Positions 1-9,699 are shown, numbered from the stretch's first letter. The stretch: 64,000 nucleotides of DNA from a bacterium (GCA_030430075.1 JAUIGN010000033.1:1-64000), one strand, 5' to 3'. The notes: a model not told the origin generated them from the sequence alone. Translations and numbers: made by a program.

Positions 1-260
1 GAATCCCGTAGTCACCGTTGTTACGAATTACACTATTGGCAATCGTCAACGAGTCGCCAGAGGTCAAGTTCACACCCAAAATTCCGTACGACCCGTACTC
101 CACGATCGCATGAGAAAAACTCGCGCTGCCACCGACCACGCGGATACCACGCCAGTCGTGTGTCTCCGGCAGACGGTTGCTGCTCGTGAACAACACTTCC
201 GAACCCGCCGTGCCCTGGACATCCAGCACACCCTGGATAATCAACTCCGTGTCGTAAGAG
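1..260 (-). repeat. Internal duplication, downstream copy (near-identical segment)
   Basis: Partner of 2083-2342. It covers the start of the second beta-helix. The near identity contrasts with the lower similarity on either side, which suggests recent duplication or gene conversion of this sub-segment. Confidence 0.85.
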
Positions 261-3200
261 ACTTCGCCACCTTCCGTGTCGTCCTCATTCGCCAGGACAA
301 GCACCTTTACGTTTTCTTCGATGGTCAGGGTGACACCGGCGGCCACTGTGACGTCACCCGTCAATAGATAGGGACTGCCCAACACATCCCAGGTGGTATC
401 CGCAGTGATCGTCTGGCCGTTGACGACCGTCGCCGCATACAGGGCCGTCTGTCGAACCTGCGTCGCCAGCCCAAAGTCACCTTCCGGATCGTCGTAGAAC
501 GCCGTCACGAGATCACCCGAAAGAATCTCCAAAAGGCCATTGCCCGGGACGGCCGTGGACGTTTCGCTGAGCGGAATCGAGCCCTCAAAGATGCCCGTAT
601 CCGGCCCGGTCTCGGTCAGCGTCACCGACTCCTGAACGATCGTGCCGGCCGTCGTGTCGAAGGTAAACGTGTCGCCCACCGCGAACGCCGTAGCGCCCGG
701 ATCGATCTCCAACCGCACCTCTTCGTGGTCGGTACTGTAAGGCATGCCGTCAACCCGGTAAGCCTGGATTTGCTGGCCGGACACCGAGCCGCTCACGTCG
801 AACTGCAGCGGGCTCGTGCCGGTCGCTGTCAGCGTCCACGTCTCCGTCTGGGCGGCGAAGCCGACCTCGAGGACCGTCAGCGTGCCGTCACCAACGTTGC
901 CGCCGCCGGGAACAGGCGGACTGAAGGTCGAAGGGGTGCCCGTATTCTCCGTGTCCGAGGTGACCTGCGCGGTGAACGACTCGGCAACACCGGAATTCGT
1001 ATTCATCCCCGGGTCTGTCACCCGAATGCGCACCGATTCCCCCGCTTCGTAGGTCTGCGTCACATCGCCGTTGTCATCGATTAATGACAGCTGGCCGGTT
1101 ATCACCGTCGGCAGCGAGGGAGGATTATTTGGATCCAACGCGGTACCCGCGAGCCAGGCCGAGTAGTTGACAAACCCCCGGGTGGGATCATCGAACACGT
1201 CATAGATGGCGGCCAGATCCTTGGGGTTCCCGCCGGCATCCATGATCGCCGTCACCGCCGCACCCCAGTAGTTGCTCCGCGCATCGATCTCTTCCGTCGT
1301 CAGGTTCTCGACCTGGTACCCCGTGTTGTCGTGAATATTGTTCAGGTTGGCCGTCGGTTCTGCGTATTGGTCGACCCGGATCCCGTAGCCGGTGTTGCCG
1401 GTGATGTCGTTGCTCTGCAGGTCAAAGCGACCGTCGCCGTTGACATCCGTGTAGCTCGCGTACACCCCGCCAGAATTGTTCCGGAATCCGTTGCCCGTAA
1501 TCGTGTTACCGACGATTTCCGGAGTGCTCTTGCCCTGCGTGTAGAGGCCCTGATAGCCATTGTTGGTGAAGATGTTGTCGCGAATCTCCGGACTGATCTC
1601 CTGGCTGCTGTTGCTGATAAAGAAACCGTAACCAGAACCTCCGGAGACGGTGTTCCCAGTGATCACTGGATCGAAGGCATACGCGAAAGTGAGATAGATG
1701 CCCGAATCAGAGTTCCCATAAGTCAGGCCGTTGCCAACCACGGTGTTGTCCTGGATCGAAACCTCCGGCAAAACGTTGCGCGTAAGGCTCAAGCGTACGC
1801 CTGTGCCACCGTTATCGCTCACCACGTTGTCAGTGACGACCAACGAACCGCGATGGTCAGAGAAGTAGGCACCCTGTGCGTTGTCGGAAATGACATTATC
1901 GCTCACCGTGACATCGAACTCGTCATTCATGTAGAGCCCGAAGTTGCCGTTGTCGGTGATCGTATTGCCCGTGATCGTCCAGTCATCATAGCCGTTGTTG
2001 CTGGAGACTCCGTGACCCGTGTTGCCATGAACCTGGCTATCGGTGATCGAAATCGTGGCCCGACTAAAACCATCCACATTCCGAATCCCGTAGTCACCGT
2101 TGTTACGAATTACACTATTGGCAATCGTCAACGAGTCGCCAGAGGTCAAGTTCACACCCAAAATTCCGTACGACCCGTACTCCACGATCGCATGAGAAAA
2201 ACTCGCGCTACCACCGACCACGCGGATACCACGCCAGTCGTGTGTCTCCGGCAGACGGTTGCTGCTCGTGAACAACACTTCCGAACCCGCCGTACCCTGG
2301 ACATCCAGCACACCCTGGATAATCAACTCCGTGTCGTAGGAAACTTCACCGCCGTTCGAGTCATCCTCGTTCGCCAGGACATAGACCGTAACGTCATCGG
2401 TGATCGTCAGCGTCGTTCCACTGGCGACCGTGACATCGCCCGTCAGCAGGTAGGGGCTGCCGGCCGCGTTCCACGTTGTATCGGTATTGATGGTGCTCCC
2501 GTTGACCACCGTCTTCACGAACAGGGCGGAAGCCCGTACCTGGGTTGCCAGGCCGAAGTCGCCGTCGACGTCATCGTAAAAGCCGGTGATCCGATCCCCG
2601 GGGCTGACTTCCAGAATTCCGTTGCCGGCGACCGGCGTGGTCGTCTCGCTGGTCGGGATCGAGCCTTCGAAGATGCCCGTGTCCGGCCCGGTCTCGGTCA
2701 GCGTCACGGACTCGCGAACAATCGTGCCGGCCGTCGTGTCGAAGGTGAACGTGTCACCGACGGCGAACGCCGTTGCGCCCGGCTCGATCTCCAATCGCAC
2801 CTCTTCGTTGTCGGTACTGTATGGCGTGCCATCGACCTGGTAGGCCTGGATCTGCTGGCCGGACACCGAGCCGCTCACATCGAACTGCAGCGGGCTCGTG
2901 CTGGTCGCCGTCAGCGTCCAGGTCTCCGTCTGGGCGGCAAAGCCGACTTCGATGATCGTCAGTGTCCCGTCACCCACGTTGGTTCCACCCGGCACGGGTG
3001 GTGTAAACGTAAAGGGCGTCCCCGTGTTCTCGGTTTCGGACGTGACGCGAACTTGCAGTGTCTCTACCGCAGCCGGATCGACATTGACATCAGCGTCCTC
3101 GACTTGAAAACGCACGTCGTCACCTGCCTGATAGGCGGGGGTCACCTGACCGCCGGCATCCAACAGGTAAAGCTCGCCGGTAATCGCCAGCAGACGCCGA

Positions 3201-3325
3201 TCTTCCAGCGACTCGAAGAACATCCGCCGACGACGCTCGCCAGCAACATCACGGCGGGAACGGCTTCGGCGAGCTTGGTGGCGAGCACGAAACGACGATG
3301 GGGTCAGCGCGGAGGAACGTGACAT
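1..3325 (-). CDS. LEPR-XLL-type exported surface protein with Calx-like and parallel beta-helix modules (3'-truncated)
   Basis: The frame is open from an ATG at 3325 to the window edge, so at least 1108 residues are visible and the C-terminus is missing. After an Arg-rich start, residues 38-47 read ESLEDRRLLA, the N-terminal motif of very large exported planctomycete proteins. A beta-sandwich-like module of about 300 residues follows (VRVTSETENTGTPFTF, then TETGPDTGIFEGSIPTSE), then a right-handed parallel beta-helix with many short NTITDNG-like turns, ending in ARSNYWGA. The same two modules then begin again in frame (see repeat entries). Probable role: cell-surface or extracellular structural or adhesion protein. 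Family membership is inferred from motifs. No catalytic site was seen. Confidence 0.85.
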   Translation of the reverse strand, partial: MSRSSALTPSSFRARHQARRSRSRRDVAGERRRRMFFESLEDRRLLAITGELYLLDAGGQVTPAYQAGDDVRFQVEDADVNVDPAAVETLQVRVTSETENTGTPFTFTPPVPGGTNVGDGTLTIIEVGFAAQTETWTLTATSTSPLQFDVSGSVSGQQIQAYQVDGTPYSTDNEEVRLEIEPGATAFAVGDTFTFDTTAGTIVRESVTLTETGPDTGIFEGSIPTSETTTPVAGNGILEVSPGDRITGFYDDVDGDFGLATQVRASALFVKTVVNGSTINTDTTWNAAGSPYLLTGDVTVASGTTLTITDDVTVYVLANEDDSNGGEVSYDTELIIQGVLDVQGTAGSEVLFTSSNRLPETHDWRGIRVVGGSASFSHAIVEYGSYGILGVNLTSGDSLTIANSVIRNNGDYGIRNVDGFSRATISITDSQVHGNTGHGVSSNNGYDDWTITGNTITDNGNFGLYMNDEFDVTVSDNVISDNAQGAYFSDHRGSLVVTDNVVSDNGGTGVRLSLTRNVLPEVSIQDNTVVGNGLTYGNSDSGIYLTFAYAFDPVITGNTVSGGSGYGFFISNSSQEISPEIRDNIFTNNGYQGLYTQGKSTPEIVGNTITGNGFRNNSGGVYASYTDVNGDGRFDLQSNDITGNTGYGIRVDQYAEPTANLNNIHDNTGYQVENLTTEEIDARSNYWGAAVTAIMDAGGNPKDLAAIYDVFDDPTRGFVNYSAWLAGTALDPNNPPSLPTVITGQLSLIDDNGDVTQTYEAGESVRIRVTDPGMNTNSGVAESFTAQVTSDTENTGTPSTFSPPVPGGGNVGDGTLTVLEVGFAAQTETWTLTATGTSPLQFDVSGSVSGQQIQAYRVDGMPYSTDHEEVRLEIDPGATAFAVGDTFTFDTTAGTIVQESVTLTETGPDTGIFEGSIPLSETSTAVPGNGLLEILSGDLVTAFYDDPEGDFGLATQVRQTALYAATVVNGQTITADTTWDVLGSPYLLTGDVTVAAGVTLTIEENVKVLVLANEDDTEGGEVSYDTELIIQGVLDVQGTAGSEVLFTSSNRLPETHDWRGIRVVGGSASFSHAIVEYGSYGILGVNLTSGDSLTIANSVIRNNGDYGI
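2083..2342 (-). repeat. Internal duplication, upstream copy (near-identical segment)
   Basis: This segment is nearly identical to 1-260, at a distance of 2082 bp (694 codons), with only a few mismatches. Beyond it, more diverged similarity continues (540-1060 against 2620-3140). The distance is a multiple of three, so the protein frame is kept and the Calx-like plus beta-helix unit is repeated inside one gene. Confidence 0.85.
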
Positions 3326-3843
3326 GGGAGAGCTCCGAAACAGGACGAGAGAAGGAAGATCGGTAGGTGCATGCGGGGAGTTTGGCCGGCGCCAGGCCGA
3401 CGTTGGTTCTGCCCCACGATTGCGTTAACGTTCCGCCCCCAGAATGGCGTCTACGTCATACCCTCAGCTCGCCCAGAATGCGTCAATGACGCTCGTTGCC
3501 CCGTGACAACCCGAGGGTCCGAAAGAGAAAAAAAGTGGGCGGGTGCCCCCTTCGCCAGGTCTCCTGCAAGTCGCCCAGAATCAATCGCAAGTCCTGTCGA
3601 CCTGGAGGTGTACCGGCAACGTGGGGCGCCCAGCCCGTGAGCCGATTCTCTTCCTTGCCTATCCATGCCCCGTCTGTGCCGCAGTTGCGCCACAAATTCG
3701 TCAACCATGTCGCGAATTTCCAAGAAACGACCCGCAGGACCACCCCTGCGAGGGGCATGCGTGCTGCCCCATGGAGACCTGCTCATGGTGCGTAAAACGT
3801 CTATACTTAACAAATTCCGTAGCAATTAACGTGGGTCCCCGCC
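3326..3843. other. Intergenic region between divergent genes
   Basis: About 520 bp separates the divergent surface-protein and sigma-factor genes. No reading frame in it looks like a protein. The last 50 bp before the sigma gene are AT-rich and include TATACT at 3802-3807, a possible -10 element, but no convincing -35 hexamer stands at the right distance. Confidence 0.5.
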
Positions 3844-4407
3844 GTGAGCGAAGCGAGTCGAATTCAGTCCCAGATCGAACTCGACGAACGGTCGGCGTCT
3901 GAGCAGTTCCTGCCGCAGGTTTATGATGAATTGCGACGGTTGGCGGCCCATCAGTTGGCGCAGGAGAAGCCGGGCCAGACGCTGCAGCCAACGGCACTCG
4001 TCCATGAAGCCTACCTGCGGCTGGTCAATTCGAGCAATCCACCCCGGTGGGACTCGGAACGCCATTTTTTTGCGGCCGCCGCCGAGGCGATGCGGCGGAT
4101 TCTGATCAATCGAGCCCGCGACCGCAAACGGCTCAAGCGGGGCGGCGATCGGCGGCGAATCGACCTCGACAGGATCGAAGTTGCCGTGGAGACACCTGCC
4201 GAGGAACTCCTCGAGCTGGATGATGCGATTCGTCGACTGGCGGCTGAAGACCAGCTCTGTGCGAACCTGGTCAAGCTCCGCTTCTTCGCGGGACTCGGAC
4301 AACGCGAGACGGCCCAGGTCCTGGGACTGGCACCCCGCACGGCGGACCGCCACTGGGCCTACGCACGAGCCTGGCTCTACGATCAGCTCTCCCAGGAATC
4401 GGACTAG
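3844..4407 (+). CDS. ECF-subfamily RNA polymerase sigma-70 factor
   Basis: 187 residues from a GTG start. It opens with region 2 (QFLPQVYDELRRLAAHQLA, then QPTALVHEAYLRLV), the pattern of the planctomycete/acidobacterial ECF group often called Sig-70_X6. Region 4 follows near residues 120-185 with the helix-turn-helix RFFAGLGQRETAQVLGLAPR. It should direct RNA polymerase to a dedicated regulon. The kinase gene begins 7 bp downstream, so the two are probably co-transcribed; linkage of such sigma factors with WD40 kinases is common in planctomycetes. No anti-sigma factor is visible. Identity as an ECF factor is secure; the regulon is unknown. Confidence 0.93.
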   Translation: MSEASRIQSQIELDERSASEQFLPQVYDELRRLAAHQLAQEKPGQTLQPTALVHEAYLRLVNSSNPPRWDSERHFFAAAAEAMRRILINRARDRKRLKRGGDRRRIDLDRIEVAVETPAEELLELDDAIRRLAAEDQLCANLVKLRFFAGLGQRETAQVLGLAPRTADRHWAYARAWLYDQLSQESD

Positions 4408-4414
4408 CACGCTG

Positions 4415-7400
4415 ATGAATGACGCTGGCGGACGTGCCAAAGAAGTATTCTTCGAAGTGATCGAGCACGAAACCGGGGCCGATCGGGCGGCCTGTCTTGC
4501 CCAGGTGTGCGGCGACGACCTGCTGCTCAAACGGCGCGTCGAGCATCTGCTGAACGCGCATGACCAGGCGGGCAACTTTCTGGGAGGGTCGGCCGACAGC
4601 GATCAGCACGAGGCATCATTGGCCGGAACCAAACTGGGCCGATTTACGATCTGCCGGATGTTGGGATCGGGCAACTTCGGCACCGTCTGGTTGGCTACCG
4701 ATCCGCTCCTCAAACGTGACGTGGCCATCAAGGTCGCCCACGTGGGCGTGCACGCTCGGGCGGATCTGCAGGAGCGGTTCGAACGGGAGGCCCGCCTGGC
4801 CGCCCGCTTGCATCATCCGAACATCGTGCCGGTGTTCGAGCCGGGCGTCGACAACGGACGGCTCTTCATCGTCTCCGAGTACTGTCACGGGCAGAACATG
4901 GCCGACTGGTTGACCGAGCGGGATGGCCCGCTCGATCCACACGAAGCGGCTCGGCTGATTCGCCAGTTGGCGGACGCCGTCGATCACGCTCATCGCCGGG
5001 GACTGATCCATCGCGACATCAAGCCGGGCAATATTCTCCTTATGGAGGAACATGGCACGGCGGCCGTCAACCTGGTTCCCCGTCTGACCGACTTCGGACT
5101 GGCCCGCGACTTGACCAGCGAAACGGCCGCCACGAAAGCCGGTTTGCTACTAGGCACCGCCGCCTATATGTCGCCCGAGCAGGCGACCGGCAGCGTCGCG
5201 ACGCATGGACCCGCGTCCGACGTCTTTTCACTGGGAGTCCTGCTCTACCGGCTGATCGCCGGGACCGAACCGTTCGCCGGTGAAAACGACTTCGAGATCA
5301 TCCGCCAGATTACCCTGGCAGATCCCGCGCCTCCGACGGCACACGCTGCGGAGATCAGCCGCGACCTGGCGTCCGTCTGTATGAAGTGCCTGGAGAAACA
5401 TCCGGACAGGCGCTACGCGACGGCTGCCGAACTGCGGGACGACGTGGACCGAGTGCTGAGGAACGAGCCGACCATAGCCCGCCCCATCCGAACAACCGAG
5501 CGGATCGCTCGCTGGGCTCGCCGCGAGCCGTCGGCGGCCGCGTTGGTCGTGGTTGTCTGCTTGACTGTTGGCATCATCATCACGGGAATGGGCCTCTATA
5601 TCGGAGCCGTGAAACGGCACGCCGACGCGATGTCCCAAGCACTCCACGACTCGCAACATGCCCATCAACTGGCCGATGCCCAACGACAGATTGCCGATAC
5701 GCAGCGACAGGCGGCCCGCGAGACCAGTTACCGTTCGGATCTCCGCCTGGCATTCGACTTCTGGCAACGTGGCCGCATCCCTGAAGTACAGGAGATTCTG
5801 AGTCGACAGATTGCCGCGGACGGTTCGGACCTCCGCGGCCCCGAATGGTTTGTCCTCGATGCCGACGTGCGGGCCCGCTTTCGCACACTCGGACGCCATT
5901 CGGGTGCGGTGACAGAATGTGTGCTGAGCCAGGATGGGACCACGGTCTACACGACAGGAACCGACGGCCTGATCCGGATTTGGAATCGGGCGACGGGCGA
6001 AGCGCAACCGCCCCTGAATCCGCACCTGGGAGAGCTCCACGCATTGGCCCTCTCTCCGGATGGATCGACGCTCGCCGTCGGCGGCAAACCCTGGCTGCTG
6101 GACCTGGCCCGAGTTTTCCTGGTGAATGCAAAGACCGGCGCGCGGGTGGGAAAACTGCAGTCCCACCGAACCACGCTGGAATCGATCGCGTTTTCTCCAG
6201 ACGGCAAGTGGTTGGCCGCCGGCAGCCGCTACGAGCCGGTCCAGGTCACGCGTTTAGAGAACGGTCAGACGTTCACGATTCCGGCGGGGAGACGCAACCG
6301 GACCGTTTCGTTTTCGGCCGATAGCCGATTGCTGGTGGTCGCTGCGGAGAAGTTCACCGTTTGGCAACTTGACGGGGATGAACCGACCCGCGTGCACGAT
6401 GTGGCGGGCTCGGAGACGGAGCAGCCGTATCTCTCCCGCTTCGCCGCCACCCAACCTCTGGTCGCTCTATCCCACCTCAATGAGAACCACATTTCCCTGG
6501 TTGACGCGACAGAATCGACCTTGCAGAGCATTGCATTCAGCGACCGCGCTTCCAGTGCCGCCAAGTTCACCTGCCTGGAATTCAGCCCGGACGACCGCTT
6601 GCTGGCAGCGGGGGACGAAAGCGGCACCCTCCGGGTCTGGGAACCCGGTTCCGCCCGGCAAGGAGACGAACAGACGGCTCCCGGCCGGTTGAGCCCCATC
6701 GCCTCGTGGACCGCCCATGCGGCCCGCGCCACCTCGGTGGCAGTCACTTCCGGCCACCAAATCGTCAGCACGGGAGAAGATGGATCGGTCGCGATGTTCG
6801 CGCCCTTCGCCACCGGTGCCGCGGTGGCCGAGTGGGAGGGACTCCGCGTCAACGAAACGGCCATGCGAGGCAACGAACTGCTTGTCGCATGCCAGGATGG
6901 AACGATTCGTCGCGTCCCCTTGCAGGATGTGCTGGAAGTTGGCACGCGGCAAGGTCCCGCCAAGGGTGACGCGAGGGAACTGGCGACGGTCGAACTGGCG
7001 TCGCCCCGGTCGCTGCCAATTCGCTGCCTGGCCGTCTCAGCGGACGACCAACTGCTGGCAGCCGGCACGACATTCGGCGGCCTCCACGTGTATCGGTTGG
7101 ACACGGGCGCACTGGTCGGTACTTTGGCGGAAGACTTGCCTGGGACGAGCGATGTGGCGGTCCGAGCGATCAGTTTCTCGTCGACGGGAGAGCAAGTCGC
7201 CTTCAGCGGCGAAGCAGGGAATGTCATCGTCGCGGATGTGGGCAACGGCAAAGTCATCTTCTCGCGTTCCCTGGGGAGCACCGGTTACGCCGTCGCGTTC
7301 CTGGCCCAGGACAGGTTGCTGGCAGTGGGAGGCCAGTTTGAAGGAGTTCGTGTCTTTGAGCTGGAGAGCGGGCAACTGTTGCAGACGATCGCCGACACCA

Positions 7401-7795
7401 ACACGGAATCGTTGGATTGCAGTGGCGACGGTCGGAGGCTGGCCAGTGCCCAAGCCAATGGAACGATTGAGGTCCTGGACGCGAACCAAGGAACGTCCTT
7501 TCGTCAGCTCGTCGGGCACGTTGGCGTCGCCCGATCGAACGCCTTTTCCCGCAGCGGCCGGTCGCTGATCAGCATCGACGACCAATGCACAATCCGCCTC
7601 ACGGATGTATCCACTGGTATTGGCTTCGGCAGCCTGACTCTGGTTCACCGTCCCAGCTTCATCAAGACCATCCGCGTCCACTGCAATCAAGATTTCCTGG
7701 CAGCCGCCGTCGCCGGCGACGGACTCGATCTCCACGTGCACGTGTGGCGCTTATCCGAGCAAGGCGGGCAAGACCGTAGGCCGAACGTGCCGTAG
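4415..7795 (+). CDS. Ser/Thr protein kinase with transmembrane segment and C-terminal WD40 repeats
   Basis: 1126 residues from the ATG 7 bp after the sigma-factor stop; the frame extends further upstream but would overlap that gene. Kinase domain about residues 75-345: glycine loop GSGNFG, catalytic Lys106 in VAIK, HRDIKPGN at 199-206, DFG at 226-228, SPE in the activation segment. One membrane helix at about 373-398 is followed by an Ala/Gln-rich segment and then WD40-like repeats from about 490 to the end (LSQDGTTVYTTGTDGLIRIW, DDRLLAAGDESGTLRVW). This gives a cytoplasmic kinase and a large sensory or scaffolding propeller on the other side of the membrane. All catalytic motifs are present, so it is likely active. 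Targets are unknown; the adjacent sigma factor is the obvious candidate. Confidence 0.95.
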   Translation: MNDAGGRAKEVFFEVIEHETGADRAACLAQVCGDDLLLKRRVEHLLNAHDQAGNFLGGSADSDQHEASLAGTKLGRFTICRMLGSGNFGTVWLATDPLLKRDVAIKVAHVGVHARADLQERFEREARLAARLHHPNIVPVFEPGVDNGRLFIVSEYCHGQNMADWLTERDGPLDPHEAARLIRQLADAVDHAHRRGLIHRDIKPGNILLMEEHGTAAVNLVPRLTDFGLARDLTSETAATKAGLLLGTAAYMSPEQATGSVATHGPASDVFSLGVLLYRLIAGTEPFAGENDFEIIRQITLADPAPPTAHAAEISRDLASVCMKCLEKHPDRRYATAAELRDDVDRVLRNEPTIARPIRTTERIARWARREPSAAALVVVVCLTVGIIITGMGLYIGAVKRHADAMSQALHDSQHAHQLADAQRQIADTQRQAARETSYRSDLRLAFDFWQRGRIPEVQEILSRQIAADGSDLRGPEWFVLDADVRARFRTLGRHSGAVTECVLSQDGTTVYTTGTDGLIRIWNRATGEAQPPLNPHLGELHALALSPDGSTLAVGGKPWLLDLARVFLVNAKTGARVGKLQSHRTTLESIAFSPDGKWLAAGSRYEPVQVTRLENGQTFTIPAGRRNRTVSFSADSRLLVVAAEKFTVWQLDGDEPTRVHDVAGSETEQPYLSRFAATQPLVALSHLNENHISLVDATESTLQSIAFSDRASSAAKFTCLEFSPDDRLLAAGDESGTLRVWEPGSARQGDEQTAPGRLSPIASWTAHAARATSVAVTSGHQIVSTGEDGSVAMFAPFATGAAVAEWEGLRVNETAMRGNELLVACQDGTIRRVPLQDVLEVGTRQGPAKGDARELATVELASPRSLPIRCLAVSADDQLLAAGTTFGGLHVYRLDTGALVGTLAEDLPGTSDVAVRAISFSSTGEQVAFSGEAGNVIVADVGNGKVIFSRSLGSTGYAVAFLAQDRLLAVGGQFEGVRVFELESGQLLQTIADTNTESLDCSGDGRRLASAQANGTIEVLDANQGTSFRQLVGHVGVARSNAFSRSGRSLISIDDQCTIRLTDVSTGIGFGSLTLVHRPSFIKTIRVHCNQDFLAAAVAGDGLDLHVHVWRLSEQGGQDRRPNVP

Positions 7796-7896
7796 GCATG
7801 CGTGCCGTGCTTGAAGCGCATCGATGCCAGGTTAGCTGTGGTTCACTGCCTGTCGGCCCCGTGCTCGACCATGTCGGCTGATGCTTGAGCCGGGGA

Positions 7897-8054
7897 GGGA
7901 GACCTGCGGTCGGCGGTTTCGGCGGGGTCGGAGACCCGCGCCGAGCAATTTGCCTGACCCGCGCCGAGCGAGTAACGCCCGCGCCGAGCAACTTGCCTGA
8001 CCCGCGCCGAGCGGGAGACGCCCGCGCCGAGCAATTTGTCTGACCCGCGCCGAG
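7897..8054 (+). repeat. Family A repeat array 1 (leader plus six cores)
   Basis: A leader beginning GGGAGACCTGCGGTCGGCGG and continuing through GGGTCGGAGACCCGCGCCGA is followed by six copies of a CCCGCGCCGAG core separated by 8-13 bp. It lies between the convergent kinase and SUI1-like genes (intergenic 7796-8103) and fills most of that gap. The leader contains two small inverted repeats, GACC-TGC-GGTC and GGGTC-GGA-GACCC. Confidence 0.85.
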
Positions 8055-8103
8055 TGGGTTGAGCGGGACAGACGCGCCGTGCGCAGGATTCCGCCGTTGT
8101 CGG

Positions 8104-8448
8104 TCACACTCGGTAGCCGATCTGCTGCAGCGTATTGCGGACTCGATCGAGGTGATTGCCTTGGATCTCGAGCGTCTCCTCCTTGACCGTCCCGCCGGCC
8201 CCGCAGCGGCTCTTGAGCTCGGTCAACAATTGGGGCAGGTCATTCCCTTCGGCCGTCAAGCCGCGGACGATTGTCACGAACTTGCCATACTTGCGCTTCT
8301 CCAAAGCAACCTTCGCCCGCTGCTTTTCCGGCGGAATCCTGGCGGGGGGATCGGGGGCGGCGGGAGGACATTGGCAGTCTGACTCCAACTCGCCGCAGCG
8401 GTCGCATTTGGGCGGTCGATCGAATGGTGTTCCTTCGAATAGTCGCAT
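8104..8448 (-). CDS. SUI1/eIF1-like translation factor (YciH family)
   Basis: 114 residues from the ATG at 8448 (MRLFEGTPFDRPPKCDRC); an upstream in-frame extension to 8568 looks non-coding. The N-terminal third has a Cys cluster, CDRCGELESDCQC, that could bind zinc. The C-terminal part is the SUI1 fold: KFVTIVRGL, then LPQLLTELKSRCGAGGTVK and LEIQGNHLDRVRNTLQQIG. Bacterial members are thought to act in translation start-site fidelity; the function in this organism is unproven. The gene stands alone, convergent with the kinase gene. Confidence 0.9.
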   Translation of the reverse strand: MRLFEGTPFDRPPKCDRCGELESDCQCPPAAPDPPARIPPEKQRAKVALEKRKYGKFVTIVRGLTAEGNDLPQLLTELKSRCGAGGTVKEETLEIQGNHLDRVRNTLQQIGYRV

Positions 8449-8991
8449 GGCGTTCCCAGATTGGCATTTGCGCGTGATGTGGTGATTCGACCCAGGCTGC
8501 AAGCCGCAATGGAGGACCGGCGAAGGTCCCGAGCGGCCTGGTACTCGGGCAACCATCATGCCGAGCAATCGCGGACAACCGAGACCGCCGCCTCCTCCAC
8601 CCGTTTCTCTCCCCCCAAGTAGAACCCGAGGGCCCGATTTTGAACAGGTACGTCTTGCCGACAGGCCGCAGTCGCGGCGAATCGGGGAAGAACAAATCGC
8701 AACTCCGCCTCTCGTCCGCGGTCACCGCCGCCAGGCCGCGGTTTCGGTTCTCCATCGCTCGGCGATGGTCGCAGCCTGCAGGCCCTTATTTATGTCGCGT
8801 TTCCTGCGGCGTACCCTATACGTCATGTAGGCGGTGCTTGAGGCGCACGAACGAGCTACGGCTCCACACCAGGCGTTGGGGGCTCTGGGTGCCCTTGTCG
8901 TTCTGCCACGCTAACATCGAGCGAGTAGAAGTTGCCGGCGAGCTCCCCGTGGCCGTGCGGTGCAGCCCCCTTTTTCCCGGACAACTGGACG
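8449..8991. other. Intergenic region, no supported gene
   Basis: About 540 bp between two divergently transcribed genes. Reading frames here have atypical, Arg/Pro-rich composition and no recognisable domain. Nothing else was identified. Confidence 0.4.
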
Positions 8992-9699
8992 ATGAAGAAC
9001 CGCGTGCTGGTGCCTGAACTCATGGACGATCCGACCTTGGATCCGACCGAACATGCACGGGCGCTCGACGGCCTGCGGAGGATCAATGCCTGGACACGCA
9101 ATGCGGCGCTGGCGTGGCGCGCGATTCGTGACGTGGCGCAGGCCCAGCCTGACCGCCCACTCCGTGTCCTCGACGTGGCGACCGGCTCGGCCGATATTCC
9201 GATCGGGCTCTTGCGGCACGCGGAGGCCCAGCGGATCACCCTGCACATCGACGCCTGCGACGTCAGCCCCACGGCACTCGAGGTGGCCGCGGCCAACTGT
9301 GCTCGTTCCGCGGCAACCGTGCATCTGTTTCGCCATGACGTGCTCGAGGACGAGATCCTTCGGCCCTACGACGTCGTCATGTGCTCGCAGTTTTTGCATC
9401 ATTTCAACGACGACGACGTCACGGAGATCCTCGTCAAGATGGCGGCGGCGGCGACCCGCCGCGTGGTCGTCGTGGATCTGGTTCGCAGCCGTCTGAATTG
9501 GCTGCAGGTCTGGTTCGCCACGCGCCTCCTGTCGCGCTCGCAGGTCGTCCATTTCGATGGGCCGCAATCCATTCGAGCCGCACTTACGCCGGGCGAGCTG
9601 CAGGCACTGGCCGCGCCGTGCGGATTCCGCTCGCTCCGCCTGCGGTCCCATTGGCCGTGTCGGATGATGTTTGTCGGCGTGGTGCGCGACCATGAATGA
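8992..9699 (+). CDS. Class I SAM-dependent methyltransferase
   Basis: 235 residues from the ATG at 8992 (MKNRVLVPELMDD); earlier in-frame codons give no sensible N-terminus. SAM-binding motif I is VLDVATGSADIPIGLL near residue 60, an acidic motif II is HIDACDVSPTALEVA, and CSQFLHHFNDDD near 140 corresponds to motif IV. The substrate is not readable. The stop overlaps the start of the next gene, a flavoprotein, so the two are translationally coupled and probably act on the same molecule. Methyltransferase plus flavoprotein pairs are often found with type III polyketide synthases, but none is in this window. Confidence 0.9.
   Translation: MKNRVLVPELMDDPTLDPTEHARALDGLRRINAWTRNAALAWRAIRDVAQAQPDRPLRVLDVATGSADIPIGLLRHAEAQRITLHIDACDVSPTALEVAAANCARSAATVHLFRHDVLEDEILRPYDVVMCSQFLHHFNDDDVTEILVKMAAAATRRVVVVDLVRSRLNWLQVWFATRLLSRSQVVHFDGPQSIRAALTPGELQALAAPCGFRSLRLRSHWPCRMMFVGVVRDHE

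Noticed and set aside
1331..3322. Long plus-strand open frame opposite the surface-protein gene
   Set aside because: It is the antisense of the beta-helix gene. The minus frame has the ESLEDRRLLA motif and repeated domains; the plus frame has no recognisable domain.
6265..7281. 338-codon minus-strand frame inside the kinase gene
   Set aside because: Antisense to WD40 repeats; no domain, and codon composition mirrors the plus frame.
7796..8903. Similar short stretches at about 7796 and 8829 (GTAGGC...GTGCTTGA-GCGCA)
   Set aside because: The similarity is too short and imperfect to call a repeat family from two copies.
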